A stretch of 64,000 nucleotides of DNA from Sporothrix humicola (lineage: Eukaryota > Ascomycota > Sordariomycetes > Ophiostomatales > Ophiostomataceae). The notes beneath the pieces are model-generated. The model had not been told where the DNA came from, ran no database searches, and saw nothing but the letters and a program-made list of their open reading frames with translations. This document shows, in pieces, positions 12,573-26,165 of the stretch. Position 1 is the first letter of the stretch. Each line of letters opens with the position of its first letter. The translations under genes were made by a program, and so were the position numbers. The stretch covers positions 54,839 through 118,838 of the forward strand of contig WNYE01000107.1 in assembly GCA_021396245.1 (NCBI GenBank), given 5' to 3'.

Positions 12573-14863
12573 CGTGGACTGAATGCGGAAGGGCCGCTGG
12601 GACGCGGGCAGTCGATGTCGGCAGCCGGTGCTGCTCGGCCAGTGCAGCGAAGGCAAGCAAACTCCTCACAGAGTTTGGGCCGGTTATATGGAGGATATGA
12701 GAGAATATGGCGGACGGATGTTGTCGATAGCAGAGGTGTATGGAGGTTCGATCGAACTGCGCCGTCAACGCGGGTTGTCGAGAATCCGGTCACGGCAGAC
12801 GTAATGTAAGGGAGGGGCTCGGTGGTAGAGTATATCAGTCGTGCTCGGTGTTCGTGTGAAGGTAATAACGTTTACGATGTTGCGATTGATCGGGATGTCG
12901 TAGAATGGTAGCTTTCGGGTTTGGGTAAGAAGTGTCCGTCCACTGAGAAGGGCACAGGATGACAATGCAGACGTAAAAGGCAGGAGTGAAGTCCTCATCG
13001 GTCGAGGTTTCCTCCTCAACGTCGCTTTCGTTGCCTTGCTGTGGGATGTCTGATGTTGTTTAACGCTCGTGTCTGGGAGTTTGGTCGAGTTTGGAAGCTG
13101 CGACTGGCCTTAACACACCATTGCGCAGGATAAGAGACAAAGGATGAAAGAAGCAGAACCGGCGCACGCATTTACGCAGGGCAACTGCGACCCCGTCGCC
13201 GTCCAAGGCGGGGCAACAGGTCTGGGGCGCTGTAGCACTGAACGGTAGGCAGGGCCCACTAATTTTACAATACCGTGCCAGTACGGAATCGTGCCCGGTT
13301 GAAAGTCCGGCGCCCTGCTAATTCCAGGTCTGAAGAAGTCGCCTCATGCTGGAGCAGTTCTTCGGGCCTACTTGGTCATCCTCGACTTTGGGTTTCCATA
13401 GCTTCTTGACTGTGGCCGACTTTGTCCACTCTACTCGTAAGTTATCGTTGCCACAGGTCGGTCTAGTGGTAGAGCTACAGCCCATAATGGCTATGCACAC
13501 AGCATGATTGGTGGTCGTTCCTTCTATGTGATCCCCTCTTTTGCGCATCGTCGTTGTCCGGCTTTTGTCCAGTCCAGCGCTTACAGTAGCTCACCTTGCC
13601 CTGCCTTTGTTTGAACCCTTAAAATCGCTGTGTGACTGCGCCTTGTGGATTCTGCGGCCAGGGATACGCATCGTGCTTTCCCTATTTGACCGCCAAGGGC
13701 TTTCTCCTGCCGTCTTTCTGTCGAGCAGTCCCCCCACCTTCCTCGGCAGTAGATGTCTTTCGTATGATGGTTTGTTCAGTGCCCGCCGTGCTCTTGCTGT
13801 CGCGACTATCCCTGCCGTTGACGAATACGCGTTTATAGTTGTTCCAACCCAGTGGCGCCCTGGTTCTTTCTCCTCGTGCGCCTGGAATGCGCCAGCAGAT
13901 CAACCACATGCGATTTCTAGGCTGCCCCTAGATGGTGCGCAATACCCCTCATTTGCTCTTTCTGTGGTTCTTCACCCGCTTTTTGCACTTCTGCTCCACC
14001 AGAGTCGCCCATTGCTCTTTCCCCGACATCCCTAGTGGGCAAATTAGCGGCTCCGTTTACCTCCTGATAGGGGCTGGAAAAGAAAAAACGGGAAGGCACA
14101 ACAGTGCTGCCTCAGCACTCGTCGGTGGGAAAGTGCAACTGGCAGTGGCTTGATCGAGTACTCCGTACTGCCATCTCATTTGACAGCCCGACGATAGAAG
14201 GATTATTGAAACAAACAACACAAAGTGTCAAAGGCTCCCATGCACACTTTCAACCTCCAAAGACAGCACAGCGACGATTGAGGCATACCACAGCGACGCC
14301 CAGAGAGCAGCACAGTTCACTCTTGCACAACCTGCATTCAAATACGGGCCTCGACAGAGACAGATACAGACACCGACCAACTCGGACTTGCGACGATCTT
14401 AGCAGACCAGTCTGTTGCGAATTTGTGATAACATCGCGACGTGGTCGCGACACCATAAGAAGCCACATACTCTTCGACATCTTTGGCAAAGAAGACCCCG
14501 ACAGCCATCTCTCGTCACCCAGAACAAGTCGCACTCTTCTTGCAGCTCACGCTCCTACCATCCACGTTCTCTTCAACTGAGACATCTGCACCGTTTGTCA
14601 ACTGTTTGCTGTGTGCTCTGCCAGCATTCGATTGGAGGGGGAGGAGACTGCACAGCCGAAACAGTCAGCGGTGTGCCCTTGCCGTGCACCACCGGAACAC
14701 ACAGGGCAACAAGCAGCGACTTCTGCCTTGCGAGAATCCGGCAACGGCTGACAAGGGAAGAACATAGCCCACAACCGCAAGGCCCTTCCAACTACCGCAA
14801 CTACCGCAAACGACGCAATCCACACTTATCGCCAACCGAAAACGCAGTCAGCCTTTTGCTACG
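12573..14863. other. 2.3 kb divergent intergenic region between two regulators
   Basis: No supported gene. Frames such as 13541-14035 (+) have no recognisable motif and a composition like translated pyrimidine-rich DNA. Long regulatory or untranslated leader regions are usual upstream of fungal Zn2Cys6 genes. The stretch from about 14200 to 14863 is CA-rich and resembles a long 5' leader of the plus-strand gene, carrying several short upstream frames, for example one ending near 14580. Confidence 0.5.
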
Positions 14864-17800
14864 ATGAATGCGTCCGACATCTTTCGCCAGGGGTTCATCC
14901 CGGGCTCAGTCCGTCAACAGCCGCCGCCACCAAATGCATATTACCAGCAGCCTGCTAGGTCGCAGCCGCCGCCTCAAAGCCGTGACAGCGACCATGATGC
15001 TCCGAGCCGCGTTGCACACACACTCACGGCCTGTTGCCGTTGTCGACAGGTATGAGTCTACTGCCCGCCTTCTTTGGGTCAACGCACTGCTAACAATTCA
15101 TCTACAGCGCAAGACACGCTGCGACCCGACTCTGCCCCGTTGTCTGCCCTGTGAACGTTCAGGCTCGCAATGCGAATACTACGACAGCACAAAGGGCCGC
15201 AAGATCAGCCGTTATTATGTTGTGAAGTTGCAGGAGAAGGTACGGCAGCTGGAGGCGGAGCTGGCTCAATTTACCGAGGAAGATCTGCCCGAAGACAACG
15301 AAGACATGATCCGGCCAGGCGGCTTTGTCCGGCTGAGTGACTCGGACGAGACACCCCGGTATCTCGGGCCCAGCAGTGGGATTGCCATGACGCGGCTTCT
15401 CATGGAGGAGGCCAAGCGCTACACCGAGTCACAGCGCATATCAGAGCTTATTCCTGAGCTGAATGCGCGCCGAATTGAGCGCCTGACGCGCATGCAAAGC
15501 ATTGCCGGCCTTAACGGACGAGCCGGGTCCAGCTTCAGCTCTGCAAGCCTTCGCAGAAAGAGCTATCCTATGATCAGCGCACATGCTGCTCAGAATCTCC
15601 CATCCCGTCCCATTGTGGACAAGCTGGTGGAGGTCTTCAATACACGAGGTAAGAATGATTATTTAAAAGAGACTTGCGCTCCGATGGATACTAACTGTAC
15701 GTAGCCCAAGTCTTTTCACCGACACTCCATGAGGTCGTTTTTGCGAAACATCTTAACGAGGTTTTCGACGGTAATACTGACCCCTACAAAAATTTTATCG
15801 TACGGATGGTTATGGCCATCAGCCTTCAGAAGCTAGACACGCAGTATGCTGGTCTCGCAGACAGCTACTACCTCGCCGCTATGGAGTATTTCGAGGATGT
15901 TGTCCGACCAAAGGATCTTAGAACTTTGCAGTGCCTGGGACTGATTGGACAATACTCCCTTCTCACGCCGACACGGACCAATGTGTACCATATTGTCGGC
16001 CTTGGTACAAGGATATGCCAACAGCTCACCATTGCGGACGAAAAGACCATCGCCAGTGGCTTCCAAGTCGATCCCCTGCAACTCGACATGCGCCGACGCC
16101 TGAGCTGGATAGTGGCCACGATGGAACTTGGGCTGGCACATTCCATGGGCCGCCCTAATGGCCTTTCGAAAGGAAACGACCTGATCGATGTTGGATTCTT
16201 TGCCGATGTCGACGACGAGTACATTACCGAGAACGGCATCCAGCCTGGCCCGCCATCGGAGAAAAAGCGCGTGGCAATTCACTTTTGCAAAATGCGCATA
16301 TGCCAAGCTGAAATTCGCCGCGTGTTGTACGAAAAGAAACGGCCAGAACCTCGAAGTGAGGATCACCCTTGGTTCGTACAGATGGAGAAGAAAATCCAGA
16401 ACTGGCTGGATACGGCACCTGAGAATCCGGCCTGGTGCAGGCCCTGGTATGTTGTTCCTCGTTCATTTCAAAGCATATGCAATTACCTATTCTAACTATT
16501 ATCAGGTTCACTGGGAGGTATCACACTATGATTGTCTCGTTGTTCCGCCCGTCGCCGCAGGTTCCTAAACCATCTCCAGCTGCAGCTCTTCGCTGCTATG
16601 ATTCGTCTGCTTATGTGACCAATCTCGGCAGTCAGCAAGTCAAGAAGGGAGCCATCGACATTACCTGGGTCTTCTTGTTGACGATCTACATGTCTTTGAA
16701 TACTATCCTTTGGTCTGTGTCGTATCCAGAAGTCCGGAAGAAACACCCTCGCGAGGAGATCGAAGAGCTCATCAACACGTCGCTAGATATTGTTGATCAG
16801 TGCTCTGAGCGTTGGCCTGGCGCTTCTGCTGCGTCGCAGCTCTATTCAATTTTTGCCAAGGCTTGTCTTCAAAGCTACGACGCGCCTGAAGATCAACAAT
16901 CACAACAGCAGCAACAGCAAGGACCGCCGGTGTTCAATACAACACAGTACGGAGGGCCAGAAACCTCGTACCATTCACCTTCGTCCGATGTTGATCCCAA
17001 TTCTCCAATCCCGGCCGATGCTCCTCTTGCTCCGTCGTCGTCTGGAAACAATAAGGGCCAACGAAGCCAGCAGCAACAGCAGCAAACGCCGGTATTCAGC
17101 ACTCCTCAGTTTGGATATGTCTTCAACTCGACTGAACCCGCACCGCAAGCTCCTTACACGTACGACGATGGCCCCAATGCTGGACAGCCGCAGTTCCGTT
17201 CTGGTTCCATTTTCTTGAACCCGGCATCTACAGAACCTATAGGTCGCCGGTTCTCGTACTTCCCACCCGAAGGACCGCCGCCGATAAGTAACAATGAAAG
17301 TTCGCAGCAGAATGACGATACACCACCCGCTACTACCGCGTCGTCACAGCCGAGCACGCATATTGGACTTTCCCCTTCAATGATTACGTCTCCAGAGGCG
17401 TACATCACACCGCCCAGTACGAACAATTTCAGCACCATGTCACCCTCGACTACGATAACTACGGCATCGTCTCCGACACCCACGCCAACGGTTCGGCATA
17501 TTAGCCCCATGCCCGTTGGTCTGGGCCTCTCGCAGGGCGTATCGCTACCGGCGCCTATTAAGTTCGAATCAACGCCCACCGCAACACCCCAGGTACAACA
17601 GGCACAACCTAGCCAGCGGCGCACCCCACCCCAGCCAATTTCAGTCCCGCCAACGCAACCGATGCAGCCAGCTTACTCCACGCCTCAGCAAGCCCAGCAG
17701 CAGCAGCAGCAGCAGCAGCAGCGCTCTACTCAGCAACAGCCGCGCCAAGCTCCCGAGCAGCAACCATTGCCCGCTCCCATGGATCGGAACCAACAACAAC

Positions 17801-18321
17801 CTGGGGTCGGAGCCGACTGGTTCTCTCCGCAAGCACCGTTCATCTCGCCCTATACTTTCAGCAGCATCACTGGAGGCGCTGGTGGATATTTGGCCGATCC
17901 CACGGCAGCCTTTTCTGGATACGGTCTTGGTGGCTTTGGAGGTGTCAACAACCCTCTTAGCCCGCTGACCGGGATCTTTGGTGGAAATCCTGGTGGTTTT
18001 GGTGCCGGTGGTCCTGGTGGCATGGCCACTGGTCTTGGAGGCATGCCTGGCGGTCAGCCTGGTTACGGTGGCAACCCGGGAATGGGAGGGGGTTCCGGTG
18101 GTCCTGGGCCGGATGGTGTCATGAATGATGCCTTTGGGTTTGGTGCCGGTGGCCCTCTCAACCCGCAGCGCCAGGGCAGCCTGTCGCAGGAGCAGCAAAT
18201 GGAGCTTATGGATGTTCTTGAAACTGAGGGGATGGGGGATATTGACACTTTCTTGAATATGGGCATTGGACTTGGCGGTGTCAACAATGGCGGCGCCCCA
18301 TCTGGAGTAAATTGGCAATAG
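14864..18321 (+). CDS. Zn2Cys6 transcription factor, Gln/Gly-rich
   Basis: Model join(14864..15049,15108..15648,15705..16446,16506..18321), 1094 aa. Zinc cluster Cys57, Cys60, Cys67, Cys74, Cys77 and Cys84; the first intron falls after CCRCRQ. It is followed by a basic/coiled-coil linker (KISRYYVVKLQEKVRQLEAEL). The fungal_trans domain lies about residues 235-600: AQVFSPTLHEVVF joined over intron 2, HIVGLGTRICQQLTIA, MRRRLSWIVATMELGLA, and WFTGRYHTMIVSLFRPSP joined over intron 3. The last 450 residues are low complexity: polyQ (nine CAG codons at 17695-17721), Pro/Thr-rich, then Gly-rich with repeated GGxG units, ending in acidic DVLETEGMGDIDTFL that looks like an activation motif. Expected nuclear activator; the linker layout resembles Gal4/Put3-type regulators, but I cannot assign an ortholog. 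Confidence 0.9.
17695..17721 (+). repeat. (CAG)9 microsatellite encoding polyQ
   Basis: Nine uninterrupted CAG codons inside the activation region of the regulator at 14864-18321. Likely length-polymorphic. Confidence 0.9.
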
Positions 18322-19238
18322 ACGACTGGCTGTGTGCAGTGGAAATTGTAGACGATACCCTTCAGTCTTTTCCCGTCCCATTATTTCTTTACTATTCTTT
18401 CTTCAATATTGCATTTTGTTTGCAACTCTTCTCATAGGCTTGGAATAGTATAGATAGACTCAGACGGAGTTTTTCTCGGGATTCATAGACTCAGTCAATA
18501 CCAGCTTTTGAACAAACAACTTTGACAACTTTTCTGTTGAATTTTTAATTTTTTGGGGGACTTTTTCAATTTGATTGTTCCAGCCTGATAAATTTTAACA
18601 ATGAAAAATGAATTATATTTAAATAAATTCAATATTTTTGTTCCATTTTATTTTATGTTAAAAACATTTATCTTTATAGGCATTCCACCAAAACATTTAT
18701 TAAATGATAACGAATAAATCAATAGTAAACAAAAATGTATCGTACACACAATCCAGTTGTTATTCTATATACTCGATAAACTGTCTGCCGGTGGACAGAC
18801 GAACATGAAACAAGAACAAGTCAAGACAATGAACGCGATTGGTAAGAGTTTAGATCTTGAAGATTTATTTTTAAGCTGAACAAAAAAGTAGAAGGCTGGC
18901 TAATGCTGAAATACAAGGTATGTTGGACGGGATAGGAGATGAAAGCGAAGAGGAACTGCCAAAAGGAGATAGTTGCTGAGAGAAGCAGGGTGAATCAAAA
19001 GATATGACCAAGAGATAGCAAAACATAGAAGACAAGAAGGTAGCAAAGGGCGAAAAATTGCAAAATGAGAACCAAGTGGCCCGAGCCAGAAAATTTTGAC
19101 AAAGGGAAACAAATAAAACAAAAACCAAGATGAGGCCGTGGGTAGTAAGTTGTATAAGTTGTATATGAACTTGGATGAACGAGTGTAGAGAAGATCAAAG
19201 ATGAAAGACGAAGTAAGAGACAGAAAGTGATCGCCACT
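18322..19238. other. AT-rich convergent intergenic region
   Basis: 917 bp between convergent genes, strongly AT-rich at 18530-18790 with several AATAAA-like signals that could serve the 3' ends of either gene. No supported gene. Confidence 0.5.
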
Positions 19239-22200
19239 TTAGCCAGTGACACGTCGAACCCACAGCGTCGTGGGCTCGTACTCGGCGTTCTTATCGAGTC
19301 TCTTGTATGCACGATGCAACTTGAGACCGATCTCGTACTCCTCGCGCTGAATTTCGGCAAGGTCGGCACGCAGGCCCTCGACCTTGCGCTTCTCCATCTC
19401 GCGTTTGTACAGGACATCAGGCGTTGCCAGGAGATTGTCGGTGGGCATGAGCTCGGTCATCTGCTTGATGCTGCGGCCAATGTTGATGCGGCGCTGTGCC
19501 AGGCTGGACAGTTGGGCATTGAACATGGTGACGCGGTCTTTGGCCGTCATCTCGGGCGGTGCCAGAGGCAAGTTCTTGTGGATGGAGCCTGCCATGGACG
19601 CACGATCCGAGTTGTCGGGGCCCTTGGACGCGCCCATGAGGTGCTTGTTCCGGAGCTGGTTGTAGATGGACTCATCCGGCATGGCATTGTCCTCGCCACT
19701 GCTGCTGTTGTCGGCGGCGTCCGCCGACTCGCGCAGTGGTGAGTAGTTTCCGGTCATCCATGGCGTCTTGAGGCTGATGACAATTGGCTCGTTCCCGTTC
19801 TTAATGGAGTTCGGGCTGGTGTGTCCCATGCGTGGCGGGCGTCGCCGATTCATGACATTGTCGTCATCTCCAAGGCTGGGGAGAGGTTTTGTGACAATGG
19901 GCGCTGGCTTCTGCCGTGGTGGTGAGGTCTGCACAGGGCTGCTGTCGACCTGGATTGTTGGGCGCCGTTTTATAGATTGGTAGGGCGGGCTGGACCGCAA
20001 GGGGTTGGGGATTGAAGGCATTTCGGGAGCGTCACTAGCATCGAACTCGGCCGGCGACTCGTGCAGCGTGGAATTGTTGGTGGTGGCGCTGAAGCGCGAC
20101 GGAGGCTGCGTCCACTCGTGTTCTTGGGGAGGAGGACGAGGCGAGACGGGAGAGACGGCAAAATTGGGATGTGGGCGGTTGTTGTAGTTGAAAGGGTCAC
20201 TCTCATCATAGCTGGCAAGAGTCTGGTGAGAAGGTGTTGGCTTCCGTTTAATTTTGGACGATTGGGGACGCTGATCCTGCTGCAGTGCGGACACAGACTG
20301 TTGTTGATGGGATGATGGAGAGTCTTTGTAAGTGGGGTCTGCAGACAGAGGGGGGCTCGGGTAACTCTGGGTGCCAGGCGGCGACGCAGGGGACTGCAAT
20401 GGCGTCTTGGTGGTCTGTGGTGTGGGTGTCAGTGCTGCATATTCATACAGAGTAATAGTGGTGAAGGGACGCTACGACGCTGAGAGTGACCGCTCGGATT
20501 GGCGTTTCATCCCTGAGTGGAGGAAAATTGACAGGGGGGTTACTCACTATGCTTGAATTGTTCTGACGAGGAGGAGATGAAATGATGCCCGGATTTGCAG
20601 TAGTGGTGTCGTCTGTGAGTTTGGGCAGAGACCCGACGCGCTTGCTGCTCTTGCGCGGGATGTTCAGCGGTGCCACTTCCGTCGTGTCGCGAACGGGCGC
20701 GACAAGGGTAGTGCGGCCGCTCGCGCCATGCCATGCAGGTCTATTGGACGTGAAAGCTCCAGCCGCGGGATCTGTCGATGACGACAAATCTTTTGGCTGG
20801 GAAGCAACAGGCGCTGCTACTGGCACTGGTAGAGAGGATGCAATCGGAGCAGCGCCAGAAGGCGATGCAAGAGGAGTGGCTACTGCCGGAGAACGCGGCG
20901 AAGGCACTTCCTTTGCCGGGGGCGGCGGAGGCGCGGCATTTGACGACGAAGAAGACGGAGCCGAGCCAGTTGTTCCAGAGGCCACTTGCACGGTGCGACG
21001 AAGCCGGCTTGCAAAGCTGGCAATGCCACTTGCGGCAGATGCGGCCTTGCTCTCCTTGGCGACCGGATCTGTTGGGCTTGTCGGATCGTTGCCTGTGCCC
21101 AAACCACGCGCATACTCGATAGGTTTCACTTGGCTTGGCCGGCCCTTCTGCGAGCTGGTGAGCTCGCCAGTCTGCGGATCCCAGCGAACTTCACCACCCT
21201 TGTAGCCACGTTTTGACGAAGCAATCGAGTTGGTGCGTTCTTGGGACTGGTTCACCTGGGCCTGATGCAGTTGCTGCAGGCGCTCTCTTGATTTTGTTTC
21301 ACGCAGTGTCTTTGCGGCTGCTTCTGCATTCTGTCGCCGCTCCCGCCGCATCATGGGAATATTGCTTCGCGACGCAGACGGCGGCCGGGCATCGTGGGCC
21401 GGTTCCGCTTGTTGTGTAGCCTGCGTCGCGGCCATATCGAAGAGAGGCTCGTCACGCTCGACAGGACTGATATCGGGGGCCTTCGGAGGAGGGTGATGGT
21501 GCCTGTGACTACGGTTAGAAGGGCTCGCTTAGACGAGTCTACGATGAAATATCCAACTTACGCTAGCTCGGCCGCAGAAAGTTCGGGAGAGCTTTCTGGG
21601 GATACACCGTCGGCGTTTCTCAAGTCCTTGGGCTGCGAGTAGTATTGGTATTGCGTCCGCGGATCTTGGTACTCGTAGGTAGGCTGCTGAGGCTGCTGAG
21701 GTTGTTGCTGCTGCTGGTATTGCTGTTGCACTCCTGCAGACTGGCTGTAGTTGTGGTGTTGGTATTGCTGCGGCTCTTGTTGCTGTTGCTGGTATTGGGG
21801 CTGCTGCTGATACTGCTGCTGATACTGTTGAGGAGGCTGCTGGACTTGAAAGTTTGTATTAATCGGACTTGGCTGGGAGTAGATCGAAGAAGCTGGACGA
21901 GTTGCGCCTCCTCGTTTCGGGTTTCCTGCCGGCGGCAGTTGTGAATGTCGAGACGGAGCTGTGTTTCTGATCGCGAGGGGAGGCAAGGTCAGTTGAAGGT
22001 TTCGAGGTTGAAGAAAAAGAAAAGACCAGAGAACAGGTTCGAGGTTCGAGGCAAGGGGTATCGCGATGACGGAGGGAAAAGGCGATTCGGGAGTTGGAAG
22101 GATACAGAGAGGGAGAGTCGTACGGGGCGGAGAGAAGAACAGAAAATGGGTCAGACAAGACAAATAAGTCAAGCCACGGCCAGGATCAACAAGACTGAAG

Positions 22201-22851
22201 ATAGCTAGCTTGACTCGCGTACCAAGACGGAGCTATATTGGCTGTCCGTTCCAGTAGCACAGGAAAAGAAACCCACGATGATGACGAGGAAACACGAGAA
22301 ACGACAGCTATAGGCAAAGATGGGCAATCGAACGCTGAGGAATGTTCCTGTTCACCAACGGCCCTGGGTCCGGCCAGCGCCAAAATAGGGAGGAGATGAG
22401 CAGGAACAGGGAGATTAATTGCACCAGGGGAGGTTTGTGGTGGAGAATGCGACGAGGTTGTGGGGTGCTGCAGGGCTACCTTTGCTGGATAATGCTGGAT
22501 CATGGATAAGGGGGTAAGGCCAGAAGGGTGAGGATGAAAGAGTGGGTGATGGCTTGAGGCGCAGACCCCGCTGTTGGAGTCTTTTTGGGTGGGCATAAAT
22601 GATGGAACATAAAACAAATAGAAAAAAGGCATAGGGAAGAAGGCATATGGGAGGGCAATAAGATGCGAAATAAGCACTTACAGATGCTGTTGGAGATGTT
22701 GCTGCTGTTGTTGCAGGTACTCTCTCTGAAACTGCTGATATTGCTGGTATTGCAATTGCTCTTGCTGCTGCTGCTGCTGTTGCTCGACAAACTCGCGTGG
22801 GGGAAAGGCCGGCGCTGGGCCGCCTTGGATGGAATAGCTGTAACCTGACAT
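19239..22851 (-). CDS. PolyQ-rich fungal protein of unknown function
   Basis: Model complement(join(19239..20471,20548..21502,21562..21966,22682..22851)), 920 aa. It begins MSGYSYSIQGGPAPAF, followed by two Gln-rich blocks (residues about 24-57 and 85-160) with Tyr/Gln repeats, a prion-like composition. Around residues 230-310 is a charged helical stretch (MRRERRQNAEAAAKTLRET) and the conserved-looking block GYKGGEVRWDPQTGEL with KGRPSQVKPIEYARGLG. A Pro/Ser-rich disordered region follows. The C-terminal 110 residues are a probable coiled coil (ERRxNI..., REMEKRKVEGLRADLAEIQ) ending in EYEPTTLWVRRVTG. The last region looks like a conserved domain; no catalytic motif is visible. Intron 1 (716 bp) is unusually long and could hide a small exon; the third intron uses a TAG acceptor chosen because closer acceptors hit stop codons. 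Function unknown; a scaffold or condensate-forming role is speculation from composition. Confidence 0.7.
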
Positions 22852-25800
22852 TGTTGACGTCGTTTGCAGTTTGACGCAACGCGATTTGACGGGCGATGGG
22901 ATGGCGATGGAATGTGCGCTAGAGCGGTGGTTCAACGGCCGCAATCAGAACTGGAAATGCGGAGTCGTGAATAAGACAGTCGGTCTGGTCTGTCTCGGTC
23001 TCTGTGTGTTCTTTTGGTGTTCTCTTGGTATTCCTGGGCCTGGGGATTCGGTGGTTGAGCTCGGTGCTTCTGCGTCCGCTGCCAAAAGTGTCGATTTGCA
23101 CTGAACTTGCCAGCAGGGAAGAAGGGATGAAAAGTCGAGATCGTCGGTATATATTCCTCCACGTCTGTCCTTTGCCAAGGTCGTCCGTCTCCTGGCTCCC
23201 TCTTCTGACTTTTCTGATTTCGAATGTAAAAACTGCCTTGCTTGGACTGAGACTTGTTCTTTATGAGCCTATTCTGAGCACAGTCCTGGTGACTTGCTTT
23301 CTGTTCTCTGCGTCGCTCAAGTTGTCGCCGATGCCGCAAGTGTCCAGGGGAGATGCCTGCTCGCCCCCAAGGCCTCTAACATGCAAAGCCACCACCGGGA
23401 ACGGCGATGCACGCGAAGTCGTGATGTTCTAGAAGCGTGACTTTGGTTCCGCTGCGAGGACCGTGATGATCGCACAGCCGTGTGTGTGTGCGTATCTGCG
23501 TGTATCTGTGTGTATTTGCGTGTTCGTGCGCGCGAAAGAGTGCGGGGACCCTGACTGATGTTCTGCCTGCCTTTCTTGCGGCACTTTAGCCAGCGATCCC
23601 GAATACCACACGGCACGTCACGACACCACCCGCCTGTCGCAATCCTGGACTATCGGGATGTCGAAGCGTGAAGCGTTTGGCGGCTGGTGATTTGCGGTAC
23701 GCTTTCGTGCAGGAAGTGAGAGGTGCGTTGAGTGTGGGAGGGCTCGTGTCAGATCACCAGCAAGGAAGGCAAGTCGGAGAAAAGAAAGATAAAAAAATAA
23801 AAGCAGAGGAATATTGGCAGGGCGTGATTATCAGTCCGTCGAACGACAGTATAAATGACTTTGAAAGCAGCAGCTGCTCTTGGCGGGCTCTTGTTTTTTT
23901 CCGGCTTCTTGAAAATGGTGTGGTTTGTGTGTTTCTGGGACGAAGGCGGTAAAAGTGCTGTAATTTAAGGTCGAGGTGAGTGACGTCGTTTCGTTGGTCG
24001 GGTGTTTCAAGCGGCTGTATGCTGGAGAAATGAGCGCAAGCTAAACACCATGCATCACTCGGTGATGGGTGGGTGGTTCGTCTCTCATGTCCTCGCTTCG
24101 TCGTCTTTGTTGATGATGTATTTCGGATGAAGAAATGTTGCCCTCCCCCAGATAGTCCAATTGACGTCGTTGCTTTCCCTCGCTGTGTTCTGAAGGGGGA
24201 TAAAAGGATATAAAAGCAGGAAAAATCACGGCTGCCTCCTGCGTTTGGCTAGGATCCTGGCCTTTGTCTATGAATGCGACAGTCGCGAATGCGCCTAATT
24301 GAGTGGCGTGTGCAGGTAGCGTCGAGCTTGGCCTTTTTGGTCGTCTTGGTCGGCCTGTTTGTCTTGGTCTGCTGTCGTTCTTGCAGCTTTTGGCAGTCAA
24401 TTCCCCGCAACTCAGCCACTGTCTTGTGCCTGTCCCTTTCTGTTTGAGCTGAAAGCAGTGGTTCTTAGTTCCGTTTGGGCCCTTCTTGTTCTTTGTTGTT
24501 GTTCGTTTTAACGTCGAGAATGTTGTTTTCGAGACGGTGGCTGTTAGTAAACCGGGCGGCGCAAACAGGCCAGGACGAACGGACACGGCTGGCGCCGCAA
24601 GTTTGCGCTAGGTTGGCTGGTTGGTTGGCTGTCAGGGTTCGTGGCCAGTCGGTTTGAGGCCAGGACAAATCGCAATGAATGTTGGTGATGCTTGAGCTTA
24701 TCAGGAACTGGTGGGCAGGTTCAGAGTTTTCTTTTTGTGCCCTCAATATGGACATTATTTCTTTGTACGGCAGGTGCGAATGGAGCACAGTTGCTTCCTT
24801 CCTCCTTCATGGCCACGAGGCTGGCTATCGCTCCTTTCCATCCCTCATCCAAATTGTGCCCCACGTAAATGACATAATCCTGCCCTCAATCCTCCTTTTT
24901 GACTTTTTGACCTGGCGTTTGCGAAACTGTGCTTCAATGTGCTTGCCCAAAGGTTTAATACAAACTGCCCGCGCTGTCCCTTCACTCATCTTCGACTTTT
25001 ACGTGAGACCACGCCGTCGTCAATAAAGCTCGGGCCCATGTCCATGCTCAACGCCCATCTTGTGCTCTATTGGGAACCTGCCCCTTTTTGAGCCGAAGCT
25101 CTAACCAAAAGCCCGGAGTCGATTTTCCTCGAAATCGTCCATCTTTTGACATTATTCGCGCTCAGACGCGACAGACCCAAAAGCAAAAGGAGTCCATCAC
25201 AAAGCATTGTCACCATTGGTTGGACACGACGGTTGGACATGACAAGACGAGGGGAATGAAGGCCACAAGCACAAGGCCAGAGCAGGGCCCGCCAAGCCAG
25301 TCTCTTGGTGCGTTTCACACGGACTGGGATTCGCCTATTTGTGCACATTTCAGTGGACCCGCTCGCCAGGACTGTGGACCAAGCGTGTTTCAAGGCCCTG
25401 CCAAAAGTGAGGCCCCAAAAAGGCATCAAAATGATGCAGCCCTGCGAAATCCCCCCCAAGAAATTGAAGTGTGAGAGGAACAAAGTGCAGAAAAGGGGCA
25501 AGAAGTGATGAAATGGTGGGAGCATCGTAGCATTCTACCCCCCCTTTTCTCATCATTTCTCTTCCATTTCATCCCGTCTTTTGACTTTCGTGGGTCAGTG
25601 CAGTGCACGGTTTTATTTCGAATCTTTATGCCTTGACTTTTCTTGAGATAAGCTTTCTTGTGATCCAGCAAGCACAGTGCCAGCGACGCGGGGTCACGTG
25701 AACATATTTAAGGGTCCAAGAAGACAGGTCAATTGGTGGCGCTGTCAATACTGTTGTGCCTCGCCGAATCAAATTAGAGGCTTTTATTTACAATGTCTTT

Positions 25801-26165
25801 GGCTTCTCTGTGCCAAATAGAGGCTGTGTCTTGTTCCTGACAGATCTTTGTATGGAAGTGCGATCTTGAATCTTGCAGTGTGTATTTCGTACCTTGCATG
25901 CGCCTCAGGATGGGAAAGGCAGTGACGAGGCCCACAACTGCCAGCTGCTGTCAGCTGCCCCACCACCGCCCCGCCTCGGCCGCCTAGGCAAGGCTTTTGT
26001 TCCAGAGTTTCCCGTACCAAAATAAGCCGGCGACGTATTCGACGGCAGGCAACCCGGCGCACTTTTACGTTATTCCCTTTTTGATATTGGCATCTTTTCC
26101 CTATCAGCGCGGACAATATCGGCTAGATTTTTATTGCGACAAGGATATGCTGCATCGGCAAGACA
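22852..26165. other. 3.3 kb gene-free divergent region
   Basis: No supported coding region between the divergent genes at 22851 and 26166. Open frames (24041-24586 on the minus strand and 25067-25525 on the minus strand) lack motifs or splice partners. The region contains a TG-rich alternating tract at 23481-23534 and pyrimidine-rich leader-like stretches. Long regulatory or untranslated sequence, or an unrecognised non-coding transcript, are the options. Confidence 0.5.
23481..23534. repeat. TG/CG-rich alternating purine-pyrimidine tract
   Basis: Degenerate (TG)n with GTATCTG units ending in GTGCGCGCG. It lies about 630 bp upstream of the polyQ-rich gene on the minus strand. Alternating purine-pyrimidine DNA of this kind can adopt Z-form; no function is shown. 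Confidence 0.7.

Noticed and set aside
13455..13500. tRNA-like D-loop words (GGTCTAGTGGTAGAGC)
   Set aside because: No T-loop GGTTCGA/GTTCAA block and no pairing acceptor stem within the right distance.
13541..14035. Plus-strand 164-codon frame in the divergent spacer
   Set aside because: Leu/Pro/Ser-rich translation typical of pyrimidine-rich leader DNA; no motif.
24041..24586. Minus-strand 181-codon frame
   Set aside because: Low-information basic composition, no homology-like motif, in a long gene-free region.
25067..25525. Minus-strand 152-codon frame overlapping a plus-strand 134-codon frame
   Set aside because: Neither strand shows motifs or splice continuity; mutual shadows.
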